DNA of 64,000 bases from Salifodinibacter halophilus (GTDB lineage: Bacteria; Pseudomonadota; Gammaproteobacteria; Nevskiales; Salinisphaeraceae): the NCBI GenBank assembly GCA_012999515.1, contig JABEEB010000001.1, forward strand, positions 310,001 to 374,000, written 5' to 3'. The number at the start of each line of letters is the position of its first letter. Position 1 is the first letter of the stretch. The position numbers and the translations under genes were made by a program. Below the pieces are notes generated by a model. The model made no database searches. It worked only from the letters and a program-made list of their open reading frames with translations, and was not told the DNA's origin. Shown one piece after another: positions 8,871-18,543 of this stretch.

Positions 8871-9982
8871 GCAGGCTTAGCGGAGTGGTGCGGCCGATCG
8901 GACACATCCGATTGGTATAGGGGCGAGCCGACACATGGTTCGTCGGCGCACGTTCGCCTCGTCTCCGCCGGTGTTCGACCTTCAACGGCTTCTAGCGCTT
9001 CATCGATCAGTTCGGGCCCCGCGTTTGTGTTCTGTGTCTGTGCCCCTTCGGACAGTATGCGTCGCCAACGTCGGCCGCCGGGGCAGCCGTGATACAGACC
9101 GAGTATATGGCGAGTGATGTCGCCGATTGGCGTCCCGGCCGCGGTTTGCCTGGCGGCGTAATCACGCATTGCTAGGGCGATCGTGCTCCGGTCGGATGCA
9201 GGGTTGGGCGCTTGGAAAAACCGCCGGTCGACGTCGGCCATTATGTATGGCGTTTGATAGGCCGCGCGGCCGAGCATTACGCCGTGCAGGCCGTGGCTTT
9301 CGGCTGCAGCCATGTCGAGATCACCAAGGCCGCCATTGAGGTTGATTGGCCAACCGGGAAAATCAGCGGCCAGGCGTCGGATGCGTGGATAGTCGAGTGG
9401 CGGCTTTGTGCGGTTCTCCTTAGGACTCAAGCCCGATAGCCAGGCTTTGCGTGCATGCACGATCAGGCGCTCGGCGCCCGCCCCATGGACGGCGTCGGCA
9501 AAGGTCCACAAAAACGAGTAGTCATCCTGATTGTCGATGCCTATACGCGTTTTGACGGTTACCGGCACATGGACACGTGCCTGCATGGCCTCGACACAGG
9601 CCGCCACGGTATCCGGTTCGGCCATGAGACAGGCGCCGAAAGCGTTGTGTTGGACGCGTTCGGAGGGGCAGCCGATGTTCAGGTTGATCTCGTCGAAGCC
9701 GGCCGATTCGGCTAAGCTCGCGCACTCGGCCATCGCGGCGGGGTCGCTGCCGCCGAGTTGCAGTGCGACCGGATGTTCGATCGGGTTGATCGCCAACGCG
9801 CGCTCGCGTGGGCCGTAGAGCAACGCGCCGGTAGTGACCATCTCGGTATAGAGTAGGGCGCGACGCGTGATCTGGCGCATGAAATAACGCTGGTGCGCCG
9901 TGGTCCAGGCCATCATAGGCGCGACTTCGACGTGCGAAGCGGGCATCGGTGTGGCAGCAATCGAGTCCGACATACGGGCCAT
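8867..9982 (-). CDS. dusA: tRNA-dihydrouridine(20/20a) synthase DusA
   Basis: A flavin-dependent enzyme of 371 residues that reduces uridine to dihydrouridine in the tRNA D-loop. The barrel motifs VAPMMAWT, NLNIGCPSERVQHNAFGACLM (the last cysteine is the catalytic acid), VTVKTRIGID, LIVHARKAWL and INLNGG are those of the DusA group. I prefer the ATG at 9982, which has GAGAG about 8 nt upstream; the frame extends to 10021, and another ATG lies at 9973. It is divergent from pyrD, leaving about 70 bases for both promoters, and overlaps lpxH downstream. Confidence 0.92.
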   Translation of the reverse strand: MARMSDSIAATPMPASHVEVAPMMAWTTAHQRYFMRQITRRALLYTEMVTTGALLYGPRERALAINPIEHPVALQLGGSDPAAMAECASLAESAGFDEINLNIGCPSERVQHNAFGACLMAEPDTVAACVEAMQARVHVPVTVKTRIGIDNQDDYSFLWTFADAVHGAGAERLIVHARKAWLSGLSPKENRTKPPLDYPRIRRLAADFPGWPINLNGGLGDLDMAAAESHGLHGVMLGRAAYQTPYIMADVDRRFFQAPNPASDRSTIALAMRDYAARQTAAGTPIGDITRHILGLYHGCPGGRRWRRILSEGAQTQNTNAGPELIDEALEAVEGRTPAETRRTCADEPCVGSPLYQSDVSDRPHHSAKPA

Positions 9983-10050
9983 TATTGCAACTCTCGGGTG
10001 CTGGGCCCAACCAGCTGGCATAATCGGCCAAATACTAATGGATCGTCGCT

Positions 10051-11067
10051 ATGTATGCGCTGTCGCGCGCTGCACTGTTTAAACTCGACCCTGAGCGTGC
10101 CCACGAGCTCACGCTTTCCGCCATTGCGCGTAGTCCAGCGATCAATCACCGGCTTTTTGGCGCGCGTGTACCGAGCGCTCCGGTCGAGGTGATGGGGTTG
10201 TCGCTAGCCAATCCGGTTGGTGTGGCGGCTGGACTCGATAAAGATGCTGTTGCTGTCGATGGACTGGCCGGATTTGGCTTCGGCTTTGTCGAAGTAGGCA
10301 CTGTCACGCCCAAACCGCAGGCCGGCAATCCACGGCCTCGCGTGTTTCGCCTGACCGGTGAGCGCGCGCTCATCAACCGTCTCGGATTCAACAATAATGG
10401 TGTCGGCGCGCTTGTCGAACGGCTGGGGCAGCGACAAACAAGTCGGCCGGTCGGCGTGAATCTCGGCAAAAATCGCGATACACCCGCCGATGCGGCGATC
10501 GACGATTATCGGGCCGGATTGGCCGCGGTTTATCCGCAAGCGGACTACGTCACGGTCAACATCTCGTCACCCAATACACCCGGTCTGCGCGACTTGCAGG
10601 CGGGCGCCCAAATGGAAGCGTTACTCACGGCCGTCGTGGCCGAGCGCGATCGGCTGGCCAGCTTGCATGCCCGGCGGATGCCGTTGGCCGTGAAGATTGC
10701 CCCTGATCTCGATCGCGCGTCGATCGACGTTATTGCCAGTGTGGTACGGCGTGCCGGTGTGGACGGCGTTATCGCCACCAACACGACTGTGAGCCGGCAA
10801 GGTGTCAGCCTCCGCTGGCAAGCCGAGACGGGCGGGCTGAGCGGCGCACCGCTACGCACGCAATCGAATGCGGTGATCGCCGCGCTGGCGCGACAGCTTG
10901 GCGACACACTGCCGATTATTGGTGTTGGCGGCGTGCAAAGCGCTCGCGATGTGGCCGACAAATTCGCCGCCGGTGCATCAGCCGTTCAGCTCTATACCGG
11001 CCTGATCTATCGCGGTCCTGGCTTGGTGCGCGAATGTGCGGCGGCGGCCAAGGCAGCTGTGATTTAA
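10051..11067 (+). CDS. pyrD: Dihydroorotate dehydrogenase (quinone), class 2
   Basis: A 338-residue membrane-associated FMN enzyme of pyrimidine synthesis that oxidises dihydroorotate to orotate with quinone. Class 2 features are the N-terminal helix (residues 1-30, PERAHELTL), PVGVAAGLDKDA, FVEVGTVTPKPQAGNPRPR and NISSPNTPGLR, in which the catalytic base of this class is a serine. The gene ends 3 bases before the convergent hydrolase gene. Confidence 0.95.
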   Translation: MYALSRAALFKLDPERAHELTLSAIARSPAINHRLFGARVPSAPVEVMGLSLANPVGVAAGLDKDAVAVDGLAGFGFGFVEVGTVTPKPQAGNPRPRVFRLTGERALINRLGFNNNGVGALVERLGQRQTSRPVGVNLGKNRDTPADAAIDDYRAGLAAVYPQADYVTVNISSPNTPGLRDLQAGAQMEALLTAVVAERDRLASLHARRMPLAVKIAPDLDRASIDVIASVVRRAGVDGVIATNTTVSRQGVSLRWQAETGGLSGAPLRTQSNAVIAALARQLGDTLPIIGVGGVQSARDVADKFAAGASAVQLYTGLIYRGPGLVRECAAAAKAAVI

Positions 11068-11070
11068 CGC

Positions 11071-11589
11071 CTAATCGAGACAGCGTTGCAGCATGGCGTC
11101 GAACGCCTGCGCTAGAAAGTCGAGGCTCTCACTCAACCGATGGTCATCGTCCAGCACGTGGAGCCGCGCGTTGCGAGCCCGGGCGAATTCGATACTCGAG
11201 GCGACCGGTACCACGTCATCTCGCCAGCCGTGCACAACCACCGTTTGCTCTGGGCAGCTAGCCGGATCGCCCGGGAAACCATCGATATAGAATGCTGGCG
11301 CCATCAGGAACAAGGCGTCCGGTTGCAGCGTTTCACAGGCCATGGCTGTCACGTAGCCGCCCATGCTTGATCCGACCAGTACCAGGGGCGAGCCGGTCGG
11401 CGCATTTTGTTTTAAGTCTGCGACGCGATCGGTGGCTTCACGCAGATGTTGCTGGTCGGGGCTGGCGATTTCGAAATCGTAGGGGGCGGCCACCTCGGCA
11501 AGCCGTTGAATCTTGGTGCCCCATGGCGCACTCTCGCTACCGTGGGCGAAGACACAGTGCGGAGCCATCTCACTATCAAACGTGGCCAT
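11071..11589 (-). CDS. Small alpha/beta hydrolase (YqiA/RBBP9-like)
   Basis: A 172-residue cytosolic hydrolase. It shows an early HG turn (FAHGSESAPWGTK), a nucleophile elbow GSSMGG, an acidic residue in HGWRDDVVPV and a histidine in DDDHRL. That gives a complete Ser-Asp-His triad in a minimal fold. Members of this group are esterases or thioesterases of mostly unknown substrate, and nothing here fixes the role. It is convergent with pyrD with only 3 bases between the stops. Confidence 0.75.
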   Translation of the reverse strand: MATFDSEMAPHCVFAHGSESAPWGTKIQRLAEVAAPYDFEIASPDQQHLREATDRVADLKQNAPTGSPLVLVGSSMGGYVTAMACETLQPDALFLMAPAFYIDGFPGDPASCPEQTVVVHGWRDDVVPVASSIEFARARNARLHVLDDDHRLSESLDFLAQAFDAMLQRCLD

Positions 11590-11758
11590 AGCCTTTGAAC
11601 CTCCTTACTATTCTCAGCGCCATACTCTGACTTATATTGCATTAATTTATCGAGTCCATCCGCGTTAAACATTTATTGCCATGTAATTATTGGGCCCGTG
11701 TCGCATGTGCAGCTCGAAGCACTGTTGCCGCCGTGGCTGATGTGATTGGAAGTACGCA

Positions 11759-13162
11759 ATGAACAGGTTTGGCTGGCGCCACTCGGCACGCTATTGGTCG
11801 CCGGCTCTTTGGCCGCTGGGGCTCGGCATCGCCTGGATTGTATTGGGTGCAAGTGCGGGGCCGGTCGCGCTGGTGCTCGGTCTCGTGGTTGGCCTCGGCC
11901 TGCTGGCCACTGGTGGTGGGGCGTTTTTATGGGGCCTCGACCGCATGATTGTGTATCACCTTGCATTGGCGGCCGTCGTGGCCGGGGTCGGCGGTGTCAT
12001 TGCTTTCGTGGTTTTTGCGGCGAGCGTTGCGATTGTTCTGCTGTTGGCCGCGGTTGGTGTTTATCTTGTCGCGGGTTGGGCTGGTTTGTTGCTTTGGCAG
12101 GCGCAGTCCAAAAGCAACGAGGAACCGCCGCTCCGGCTCGTGCACCACGCCGCACTCGACTGCACGTTGATGGGAGCGTTTGTCCATTGCGCCGATATGC
12201 CCGGCGGCGCAAATGATTTCGCCAGTCAAATCGATGATCTGGAAACACTGGAAAGCGTCGTGCAACGACGCGGCACAATCACGGCCGCGGGCGCGGCGCC
12301 GAGGCCGCCAAGCGCGGTCGACATCCGGCCGCTATCGTCGTGCGGTATGGCGGCCGAATGGCTGGCATTCAACAGCGCTTACACGCCCGATCCAGCGTTG
12401 CCCGGCGCCGAACGTTGGCAATCGTTTACCGCCAATCAAACGGTGGGCGCCAGACTGCTCCGTCATACGGATGGTCCGCGGCCTTGGCTTGTCTGCATCC
12501 ACGGTTATCGCATGGGATCGTCGCTCGACATGCACGCGTTTCAAGCCGAGCGGTTGCATCGCGAATTCGGCGTCAACATTTGTATGCCGCTTTTGCCCCT
12601 GCATGGCACGCGGCGCGCGACGCGTCTGACGGGCGGCTATTTTCTTGACGGCTCCATGATTAATGTCTGGCACGCCGTATCACAGACATTGGCCGATTTG
12701 CGCCAGATCGTTGCGTGGCTGCGTGCGACGCAGTCGCCGACTGGTATCGGCGCTTTCGGGTTGAGCCTCGGCGGTTACAGTGCAGCACTACTGGCGGCGT
12801 TCGAGCCGGCACTGTCACCGATTATCGCAGCGATACCAATGGTCGAAATCGCACCCACGCTGTGGCAGCACATGCATGTGCCGAGCCGTGCGCGTTTGGC
12901 GCATGCTGGATTTGATGCGGCTCGTCTGAATCAGATGTTGGCACCGGTTTCGCCGCTTGCCCATGCGCCGCCTGTGACCGCCGAGCGCGCAATCGTGGCG
13001 GCACGCGCTGACCAGGTCGTACCGCCCGATGGGCCACGCGCACTGTGGCACCATTGGCGCCAGCCGCCGATTCACTGGTCTGATGCCGGCCATCTGTCGA
13101 TCCAGCGGCGCTCCGATGTGCGTGCCTTTATCGATCGATTTGTTGGCGCGATGCCGTTATAG
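11759..13162 (+). CDS. Membrane-anchored alpha/beta hydrolase, function unknown
   Basis: A 467-residue protein with two parts. Residues about 15-115 form three or four glycine/alanine/valine-rich membrane segments. The rest is a hydrolase domain with an HGYRMGSS oxyanion turn, the nucleophile elbow GLSLGGYSAA, an acidic residue in ARADQVVPP and a histidine in DAGHLSI. The triad therefore looks intact. I do not recognise a named family for the full architecture. The start ATG at 11759 directly follows GGAAGTACGCA, an adequate ribosome site. pepN follows after 47 bases. Confidence 0.65.
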   Translation: MNRFGWRHSARYWSPALWPLGLGIAWIVLGASAGPVALVLGLVVGLGLLATGGGAFLWGLDRMIVYHLALAAVVAGVGGVIAFVVFAASVAIVLLLAAVGVYLVAGWAGLLLWQAQSKSNEEPPLRLVHHAALDCTLMGAFVHCADMPGGANDFASQIDDLETLESVVQRRGTITAAGAAPRPPSAVDIRPLSSCGMAAEWLAFNSAYTPDPALPGAERWQSFTANQTVGARLLRHTDGPRPWLVCIHGYRMGSSLDMHAFQAERLHREFGVNICMPLLPLHGTRRATRLTGGYFLDGSMINVWHAVSQTLADLRQIVAWLRATQSPTGIGAFGLSLGGYSAALLAAFEPALSPIIAAIPMVEIAPTLWQHMHVPSRARLAHAGFDAARLNQMLAPVSPLAHAPPVTAERAIVAARADQVVPPDGPRALWHHWRQPPIHWSDAGHLSIQRRSDVRAFIDRFVGAMPL

Positions 13163-13209
13163 AATGGTCCGCGCACACGGCGTACGGCATTATTACAAGA
13201 GACGTTTTC

Positions 13210-15813
13210 ATGAGCGACCACCCCGAGCGTAAGTACCGCACCGATTACCGCGCCCCTGACCACCAGATCGAACACGCCGACCTTGCATTCGAAATTGATT
13301 CGGCCGATACGCGTGTGACGGCTCGCTATCAGGTCAGCCAAGCGGATGAGGCACGGCGAGATGATCTCTGGCTGGACGGGCATCAGATGACTCTCGAGTC
13401 GATCGCCATCGATGGCGAGGCTGTGTCCGATGCGCGCTATGCGGTGCATGACGAAGGCCTGTGGGTCTTCGACTTGCCGCGGCGCTGCGAGCTTGAGTTG
13501 GTGGTGCGCATCGACCCGAGTGCCAATACTGCTCTGGAAGGGCTGTACCAATCCGGCTCGGTGCTTTGTACACAGTGCGAGGCGACTGGATTTTCGCGGA
13601 TTGTCTATTTCCCGGATCGGCCAGATGTGATGACGCGCTTTACTACGCGGGTAACGGCCGATGCGGCTGTGTATCCCGTGTTGTTAGCCGGCGGTGATCG
13701 TGCAAGCCATCAACGACACGAGGACGGCCGTCACACCGCCGTGTTTATCGACCCTTGGCCGAAACCCTGCTACTTGTTTGCGCTGGTCGCGGGCGATTTG
13801 GCCGAAATAACCGATAGCTACCGAACGAATACCGGCCATGATGTGGAACTGGCGTTCTACACCGAGCACGGCGCCGAAGATCAGTGTAACCATGCCATAG
13901 CTTCGCTCAAGCAGGCCATGGCCTGGGATGAGGCGACCTACGGCCTGACCTGTGATCTGAATCGCTATTCAGTGGTGGCGGTCGATAGCTTCAACATGGG
14001 CGCGATGGAGAACAAGGGCCTGAACGTTTTCAATACAGCCTGTGTGCTGGCCCGCGCCGACACCGCGACCGATGCCGATTTCGCCCGGGTGCGTGACGTG
14101 GTCGCGCACGAATATTTCCATAACTACACCGGCAATCGTGTGACTTGTCGCGACTGGTTCCAGTTGTCGTTGAAAGAGGGGCTGACGGTGTTTCGCGAGC
14201 ACCAGTTCGCCGCCGACCAAGGCTCGCCCGGCGTGGCTCGCATCCAACAGGTGCGAACCATTCGCGACTTACAGTTTCCCGAAGATGATGGCCCGCATGC
14301 CCATCCGGTACGGCCGGAGTCCTATGTGGAAATGAACAATTTCTACACTGTCACGGTGTATGAAAAAGGGGCCGAGCTCATCCGCATGATGGCCTCGATA
14401 GCGGGCCGGGAAGCGTTCAATCAAGCCGTGCGGTTTTATCTCGACAAACACGATGGCCGCGCGGTCACGATCGAGGATTTTGTAGTCGCGATCGAAGAAG
14501 CGACCGGCTTGGACCTCGCTCAGTTCCGCGCTTGGTATGCTTATGCGGGCACCCCCACGGTGTCGGTCCGGCCGAGCTACGATAACGGACAGTTGACACT
14601 CGAGCTCGAGCAGTCCGTGCCAGCCACGCCGGATCAAGCGAATAAGCCGCCGTTCGACATCCCGATCGAGTTGGCGTTTTTTGCCACTGATGCCGATAGC
14701 GAGGCCAGCTCGTCCACGCTTCGACGCCTTACCCACGCGCACGAAACCTGGCGCTTCGAAGGTTTCGATGCTGAGCCGACGGTGTCTTTGCTGCGTGGCA
14801 TGAGTGCGCCGGTACGCCTCGATCACCCGCGTGACGACGCGACGCTGGCGCACCTGGCTCGTGTCGACACCGATCCGGTTTCGCGCTGGGACGCTCTGCA
14901 GACACTGTTTCTGAACCAGCTCAGCGTCGATGTCGATGCCCTGAAGGCGGGCGGGTCGGCCGGTGAGCCGTCGGCTGTGCTGGTCGAGACCGTGGCCGCG
15001 ATTCTAGAGGCGCCACCGGCTGACCATGCTTTGGCCGCCGAAATGCTCACGCTGCCGAGCACGGCGCGTATCGGTGATGCCACCGCACCTATCGATCCCA
15101 TCGCCGTAGCCAAGGCCCGGCGCAACCTGAAACAACAGCTTAGCCAGCAGTTGCGAGCCAACTTTGAAACCATTTTGGCCGATTTCGCCCCGGCCGAAGC
15201 CTATGCATTTAATGCTGAGGCCGCCGGTCGTCGGCACTTGTTCGCTACCGCGCTCGATTACTACACGGCGACGTCGGACGGCGACGCACTGGAGCGCGCG
15301 CTTGCGGTATTTTATGCCGCTGATAACCAGACCGATCGCATGGCTGCGCTGTCCGCACTCAACGACCACTCGAGCCCACAGCGCCAGCGCGCATTGGCTG
15401 ATTTCGCCGCGCGCTTTGCCGATTATCCCTTGGTTATGGATAAATACCGCGCATTGCAGGCGGGCGCACGACGTGACGATAGTATCCAGCATGTGCGCGC
15501 ACTTTTGGCTGATCCAGCGCTGGACAACACAAACCCCAACCGCATCCGTTCGATCCTGAGCGGTTTCGCCCGTGGAAACCCTGAGGGATTCCACTGTGCG
15601 GATGGCTCCGGTTACCAACTGCTGGGCGATGAGATCGAGCGTCTCGACACGATCAACCCGCAACTCGCAGCTGCACTGGCGGGGTTGCTGGCGCCGTGGC
15701 GTCGCTATGCTGAACCATACGCTGGCGGTATGCGGGCGCAACTCGAGCGCTTGGCCGAGATCCGTCTGTCCGACAATAGCGCCGAGATCGTTCAAACGGC
15801 TCTTGCAAGCTAG
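13210..15813 (+). CDS. pepN: Aminopeptidase N, M1 family
   Basis: An 867-residue cytosolic zinc aminopeptidase that trims N-terminal residues from peptides, close to the 870 residues of E. coli PepN. The exopeptidase motif GAMEN lies at residues 264-268. The zinc site HEYFH begins at H300, followed by TGNRVTCRDWFQLSLKEGL with the third ligand glutamate. The C-terminal region is the alpha-helical arm of the proteobacterial form. It appears monocistronic or follows the upstream hydrolase gene. No terminator is visible after the stop. Confidence 0.96.
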   Translation: MSDHPERKYRTDYRAPDHQIEHADLAFEIDSADTRVTARYQVSQADEARRDDLWLDGHQMTLESIAIDGEAVSDARYAVHDEGLWVFDLPRRCELELVVRIDPSANTALEGLYQSGSVLCTQCEATGFSRIVYFPDRPDVMTRFTTRVTADAAVYPVLLAGGDRASHQRHEDGRHTAVFIDPWPKPCYLFALVAGDLAEITDSYRTNTGHDVELAFYTEHGAEDQCNHAIASLKQAMAWDEATYGLTCDLNRYSVVAVDSFNMGAMENKGLNVFNTACVLARADTATDADFARVRDVVAHEYFHNYTGNRVTCRDWFQLSLKEGLTVFREHQFAADQGSPGVARIQQVRTIRDLQFPEDDGPHAHPVRPESYVEMNNFYTVTVYEKGAELIRMMASIAGREAFNQAVRFYLDKHDGRAVTIEDFVVAIEEATGLDLAQFRAWYAYAGTPTVSVRPSYDNGQLTLELEQSVPATPDQANKPPFDIPIELAFFATDADSEASSSTLRRLTHAHETWRFEGFDAEPTVSLLRGMSAPVRLDHPRDDATLAHLARVDTDPVSRWDALQTLFLNQLSVDVDALKAGGSAGEPSAVLVETVAAILEAPPADHALAAEMLTLPSTARIGDATAPIDPIAVAKARRNLKQQLSQQLRANFETILADFAPAEAYAFNAEAAGRRHLFATALDYYTATSDGDALERALAVFYAADNQTDRMAALSALNDHSSPQRQRALADFAARFADYPLVMDKYRALQAGARRDDSIQHVRALLADPALDNTNPNRIRSILSGFARGNPEGFHCADGSGYQLLGDEIERLDTINPQLAAALAGLLAPWRRYAEPYAGGMRAQLERLAEIRLSDNSAEIVQTALAS

Positions 15814-16044
15814 TTCGCCGCGTTGCGTCAACCAGGTGCTAAGCATTGATGCTGGGTGTCGAGCATGGTTAGCACGGTTGGCCAATCCATGCAGAGACAG
15901 GCGAGGGTGCTGATGACAGCGTCTGATGTGAGTGCTGTGCGTGCGCGACGCCAGCATGCATGATGGCGATGCCTCGCATCGCATTGGGTGTCGAGCCAGT
16001 GCGGGGCTGCAGCCAACGTGGTCCGCGCGGCTTTGCTACCATTC

Positions 16045-18537
16045 ATGGCTGACTTCCTTGGACCCGTAATATTGGCAGCCGGCAAAAAGTCCCGAGGTCG
16101 CCGTCGTGGCGGCTCCAAGCGAGCGAAGCCGAGTATTTCTCGGCGACTACTGGCCTATCTGTTTCTTGGCGGTTGTCTGGTGCTGGCTGGCATCAGCGTC
16201 TACGCCGCTTACTTGAACGGCACTGTTCAGGAAAAGTTTGCAGGCACCCGCTGGAAGTTGCCGGCCAAGGTTTACGCGGCCCCGATGCAGCTATACACCG
16301 GCAAGAAGCAATCGCTGGCTGCTGTCGTGGAGCAGCTCAAACGCCAGGGATATCGTGCAGCTGCCCAGTCACATCGTCAGGGCAGTTTCCACCGGGATGG
16401 CAATCAGCTGACGATCCACGCGCGCGGCTTCGACTTCCCCGACGGCGAGCGCGCGCCACGCACGGTGCAGCTACGATTCAAAAACGGCACCATTTCTGGG
16501 TTTAAGTCGGTCGACGATAAGGAATCACTATCGCTGATCCGTATAGATCCGCCGCTCATCGGCAGTATCTATCCGAACAAAGGGGCGGATCGCATCCTGG
16601 TCAAACTCTCCGACTTGCCGCCGATGCTCCCGGCCGGACTGATTACGGTCGAAGACAAGAGCTTCATGCACAACTTCGGGATCTCGCCGAAGGGCATCGT
16701 GCGCGCGGCATGGGAGGACCTAAAAGCCGGTAGCATTGTCGAGGGCGGCTCGACCATTACCCAGCAACTGGTTAAAAACTTCTATCTAAATAGTAATCAG
16801 ACGTTCGCGCGCAAGGCCCGAGAAGGATTGATGGCGATCCTGCTCGATGCGCATTATTCCAAGCCGGCGATACTCGAAGCTTATATTAACGAGGTCTACC
16901 TCGGTCAGGATGGCAATCACGCGATCCGTGGCTTTGGCCTGGCAAGCTACTACTACTTCAATACGCCCGTGGATGAGCTTGGTCCAGCCCGCATCGCGCT
17001 GCTGGTTGCCATGGTCAAAGGACCGAGCTACTACGATCCGCGCGCGCATCCCAAGCGTGCCCGCCGTCGGCGAAACCTAGTGCTGGATATGTTTCACGAG
17101 GCTGGCTTTCTAAAGGAACAAGCCTGGAAACGCGCCAAGTCGGCACCGCTGGGTGTGTCGTCCGAAAAAAATAGGCGCACCAGCCGCTACCCCGACTTTA
17201 TCGACCTCGTGCGGCAACAGTTACACGGTCAATATACTGAAGCCCAGCTTACCGAGGAGGGGCTGCGTGTATTCACGACGCTTCATCCCGGGATTCAGCG
17301 CCATGCCCAGGCGTCTGTGCGATCCCAGCTTGATGCCATCGAAAAGCGGCGTGGCAACATCGAATCTGACAGTTTGCAATCCAGCGCAATCGTGACCAGC
17401 GTGGAAGGAGGCCGCATTTTGGCGCTAGTCGGCGGCCGGAAATCAGGTTATGCCGGTTTCAATCGAGCGCTCGATATCCAACGGCCCATCGGATCGCTGA
17501 TCAAACCTGTCACCTATCTGACCGCCATGAAATATCCGTCGAAATACAGCGTCATCACGCCACTCGACGATTCACCGCTGTCGGTCAAGCAGAAAAACGG
17601 CAAGGTTTGGAAGCCTGATAATTATTCCAAGCGCAGCCATGGCACCGATGTGCCGTTGTATTACGCGCTCGAACACAGTTACAACCTGGCCAGTTCGCGG
17701 CTCGCCCTGGATCTGGGTATTCCCAAAGTCATCAAAACGCTCAGACAGCTCGGTTATCCCGGCGAACCGACCGCTGTGCCGTCGGTGGCTTTGGGAGCGG
17801 TGAATATGTCGCCGTTGCAAGTCGCGCAGGTTTACAACACGATCGCATCGGGTGGTTATTACAAAAAGCTAACCGCAATCCAGGACGTTACCGATCGCCA
17901 GGGCAACCCACTCAGTGCCTATAAGCTGAAGTTGAAGCAGGTCATCGACAGTGCACCGGCTTATCTCGATACCTGGATGATGCGACGCGTTGCACGCCAC
18001 GGGACCGGTTCAGGTATATACCGCGTCCTGCCGAATCAACTACAGCTCGCTGGCAAGACCGGTACCACGAACCAACTTCGCGATAGTTGGTTTGCCGGTT
18101 TTTCGGGCAATCGAGTCATCAGTGTTTGGGTGGGTCGGGACAACAACGATAGCGCCCATCTGACCGGGGCGACAGGTGCGCTCCATATTTGGTCGCACAT
18201 CATGTCTGATGTCGGCGCACAGTCGCTGACGATGAGCCCGCCGGCCAATGTCCAGCGCGTGCCGTTGGCCATGACATTCCGGCCGAACAAACCGAATGCC
18301 CCCAACTTCTTCAATACCGGTTCGGACGCACAGTGCCCGGAAGCCACATCAGTACCGTTTACACGTGGCTATGTGCCCAGCGGCGTCGACGCCTGCGAAA
18401 GCGATATACTGGCACGTGATCGAAAACAGCAGCCAACTGGTGGTGGCACCGGCTCGGACTCGCGCGGTGGACACCAAAGCGAATCCGACGGAGGCGAGGA
18501 TGATCAAGACAAAAGTTTACTCGACAAAATCTTCTAA
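16045..18537 (+). CDS. mrcB: Bifunctional penicillin-binding protein 1B
   Basis: A class A peptidoglycan synthase of about 830 residues with a basic cytoplasmic tail, one membrane segment (LLAYLFLGGCLVLAGISVYA), a UB2H-like region, a GT51 glycosyltransferase domain and a transpeptidase domain. The glycosyltransferase glutamate is near residue 203 (VEDKSFMHNFGIS), followed by EGGSTITQQLVKN. The transpeptidase has the active serine near 484 (PIGSLIKP), SYN (EHSYNLASS) and KTG near 671 (LAGKTGTTNQ). The histidine usual in the first GT motif (F-x-x-H-x-G) is replaced by asparagine here. I chose the first ATG (16045); GTG codons at 15988 and 16018 are in frame, and none has a good ribosome site. 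Confidence 0.94.
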   Translation: MADFLGPVILAAGKKSRGRRRGGSKRAKPSISRRLLAYLFLGGCLVLAGISVYAAYLNGTVQEKFAGTRWKLPAKVYAAPMQLYTGKKQSLAAVVEQLKRQGYRAAAQSHRQGSFHRDGNQLTIHARGFDFPDGERAPRTVQLRFKNGTISGFKSVDDKESLSLIRIDPPLIGSIYPNKGADRILVKLSDLPPMLPAGLITVEDKSFMHNFGISPKGIVRAAWEDLKAGSIVEGGSTITQQLVKNFYLNSNQTFARKAREGLMAILLDAHYSKPAILEAYINEVYLGQDGNHAIRGFGLASYYYFNTPVDELGPARIALLVAMVKGPSYYDPRAHPKRARRRRNLVLDMFHEAGFLKEQAWKRAKSAPLGVSSEKNRRTSRYPDFIDLVRQQLHGQYTEAQLTEEGLRVFTTLHPGIQRHAQASVRSQLDAIEKRRGNIESDSLQSSAIVTSVEGGRILALVGGRKSGYAGFNRALDIQRPIGSLIKPVTYLTAMKYPSKYSVITPLDDSPLSVKQKNGKVWKPDNYSKRSHGTDVPLYYALEHSYNLASSRLALDLGIPKVIKTLRQLGYPGEPTAVPSVALGAVNMSPLQVAQVYNTIASGGYYKKLTAIQDVTDRQGNPLSAYKLKLKQVIDSAPAYLDTWMMRRVARHGTGSGIYRVLPNQLQLAGKTGTTNQLRDSWFAGFSGNRVISVWVGRDNNDSAHLTGATGALHIWSHIMSDVGAQSLTMSPPANVQRVPLAMTFRPNKPNAPNFFNTGSDAQCPEATSVPFTRGYVPSGVDACESDILARDRKQQPTGGGTGSDSRGGHQSESDGGEDDQDKSLLDKIF

Positions 18538-18543
18538 GCTGTC

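Noticed and set aside
15004-15984. 326-codon antisense frame over the end of pepN
   Set aside because: It is antisense to a well-matched gene, with no family resemblance.
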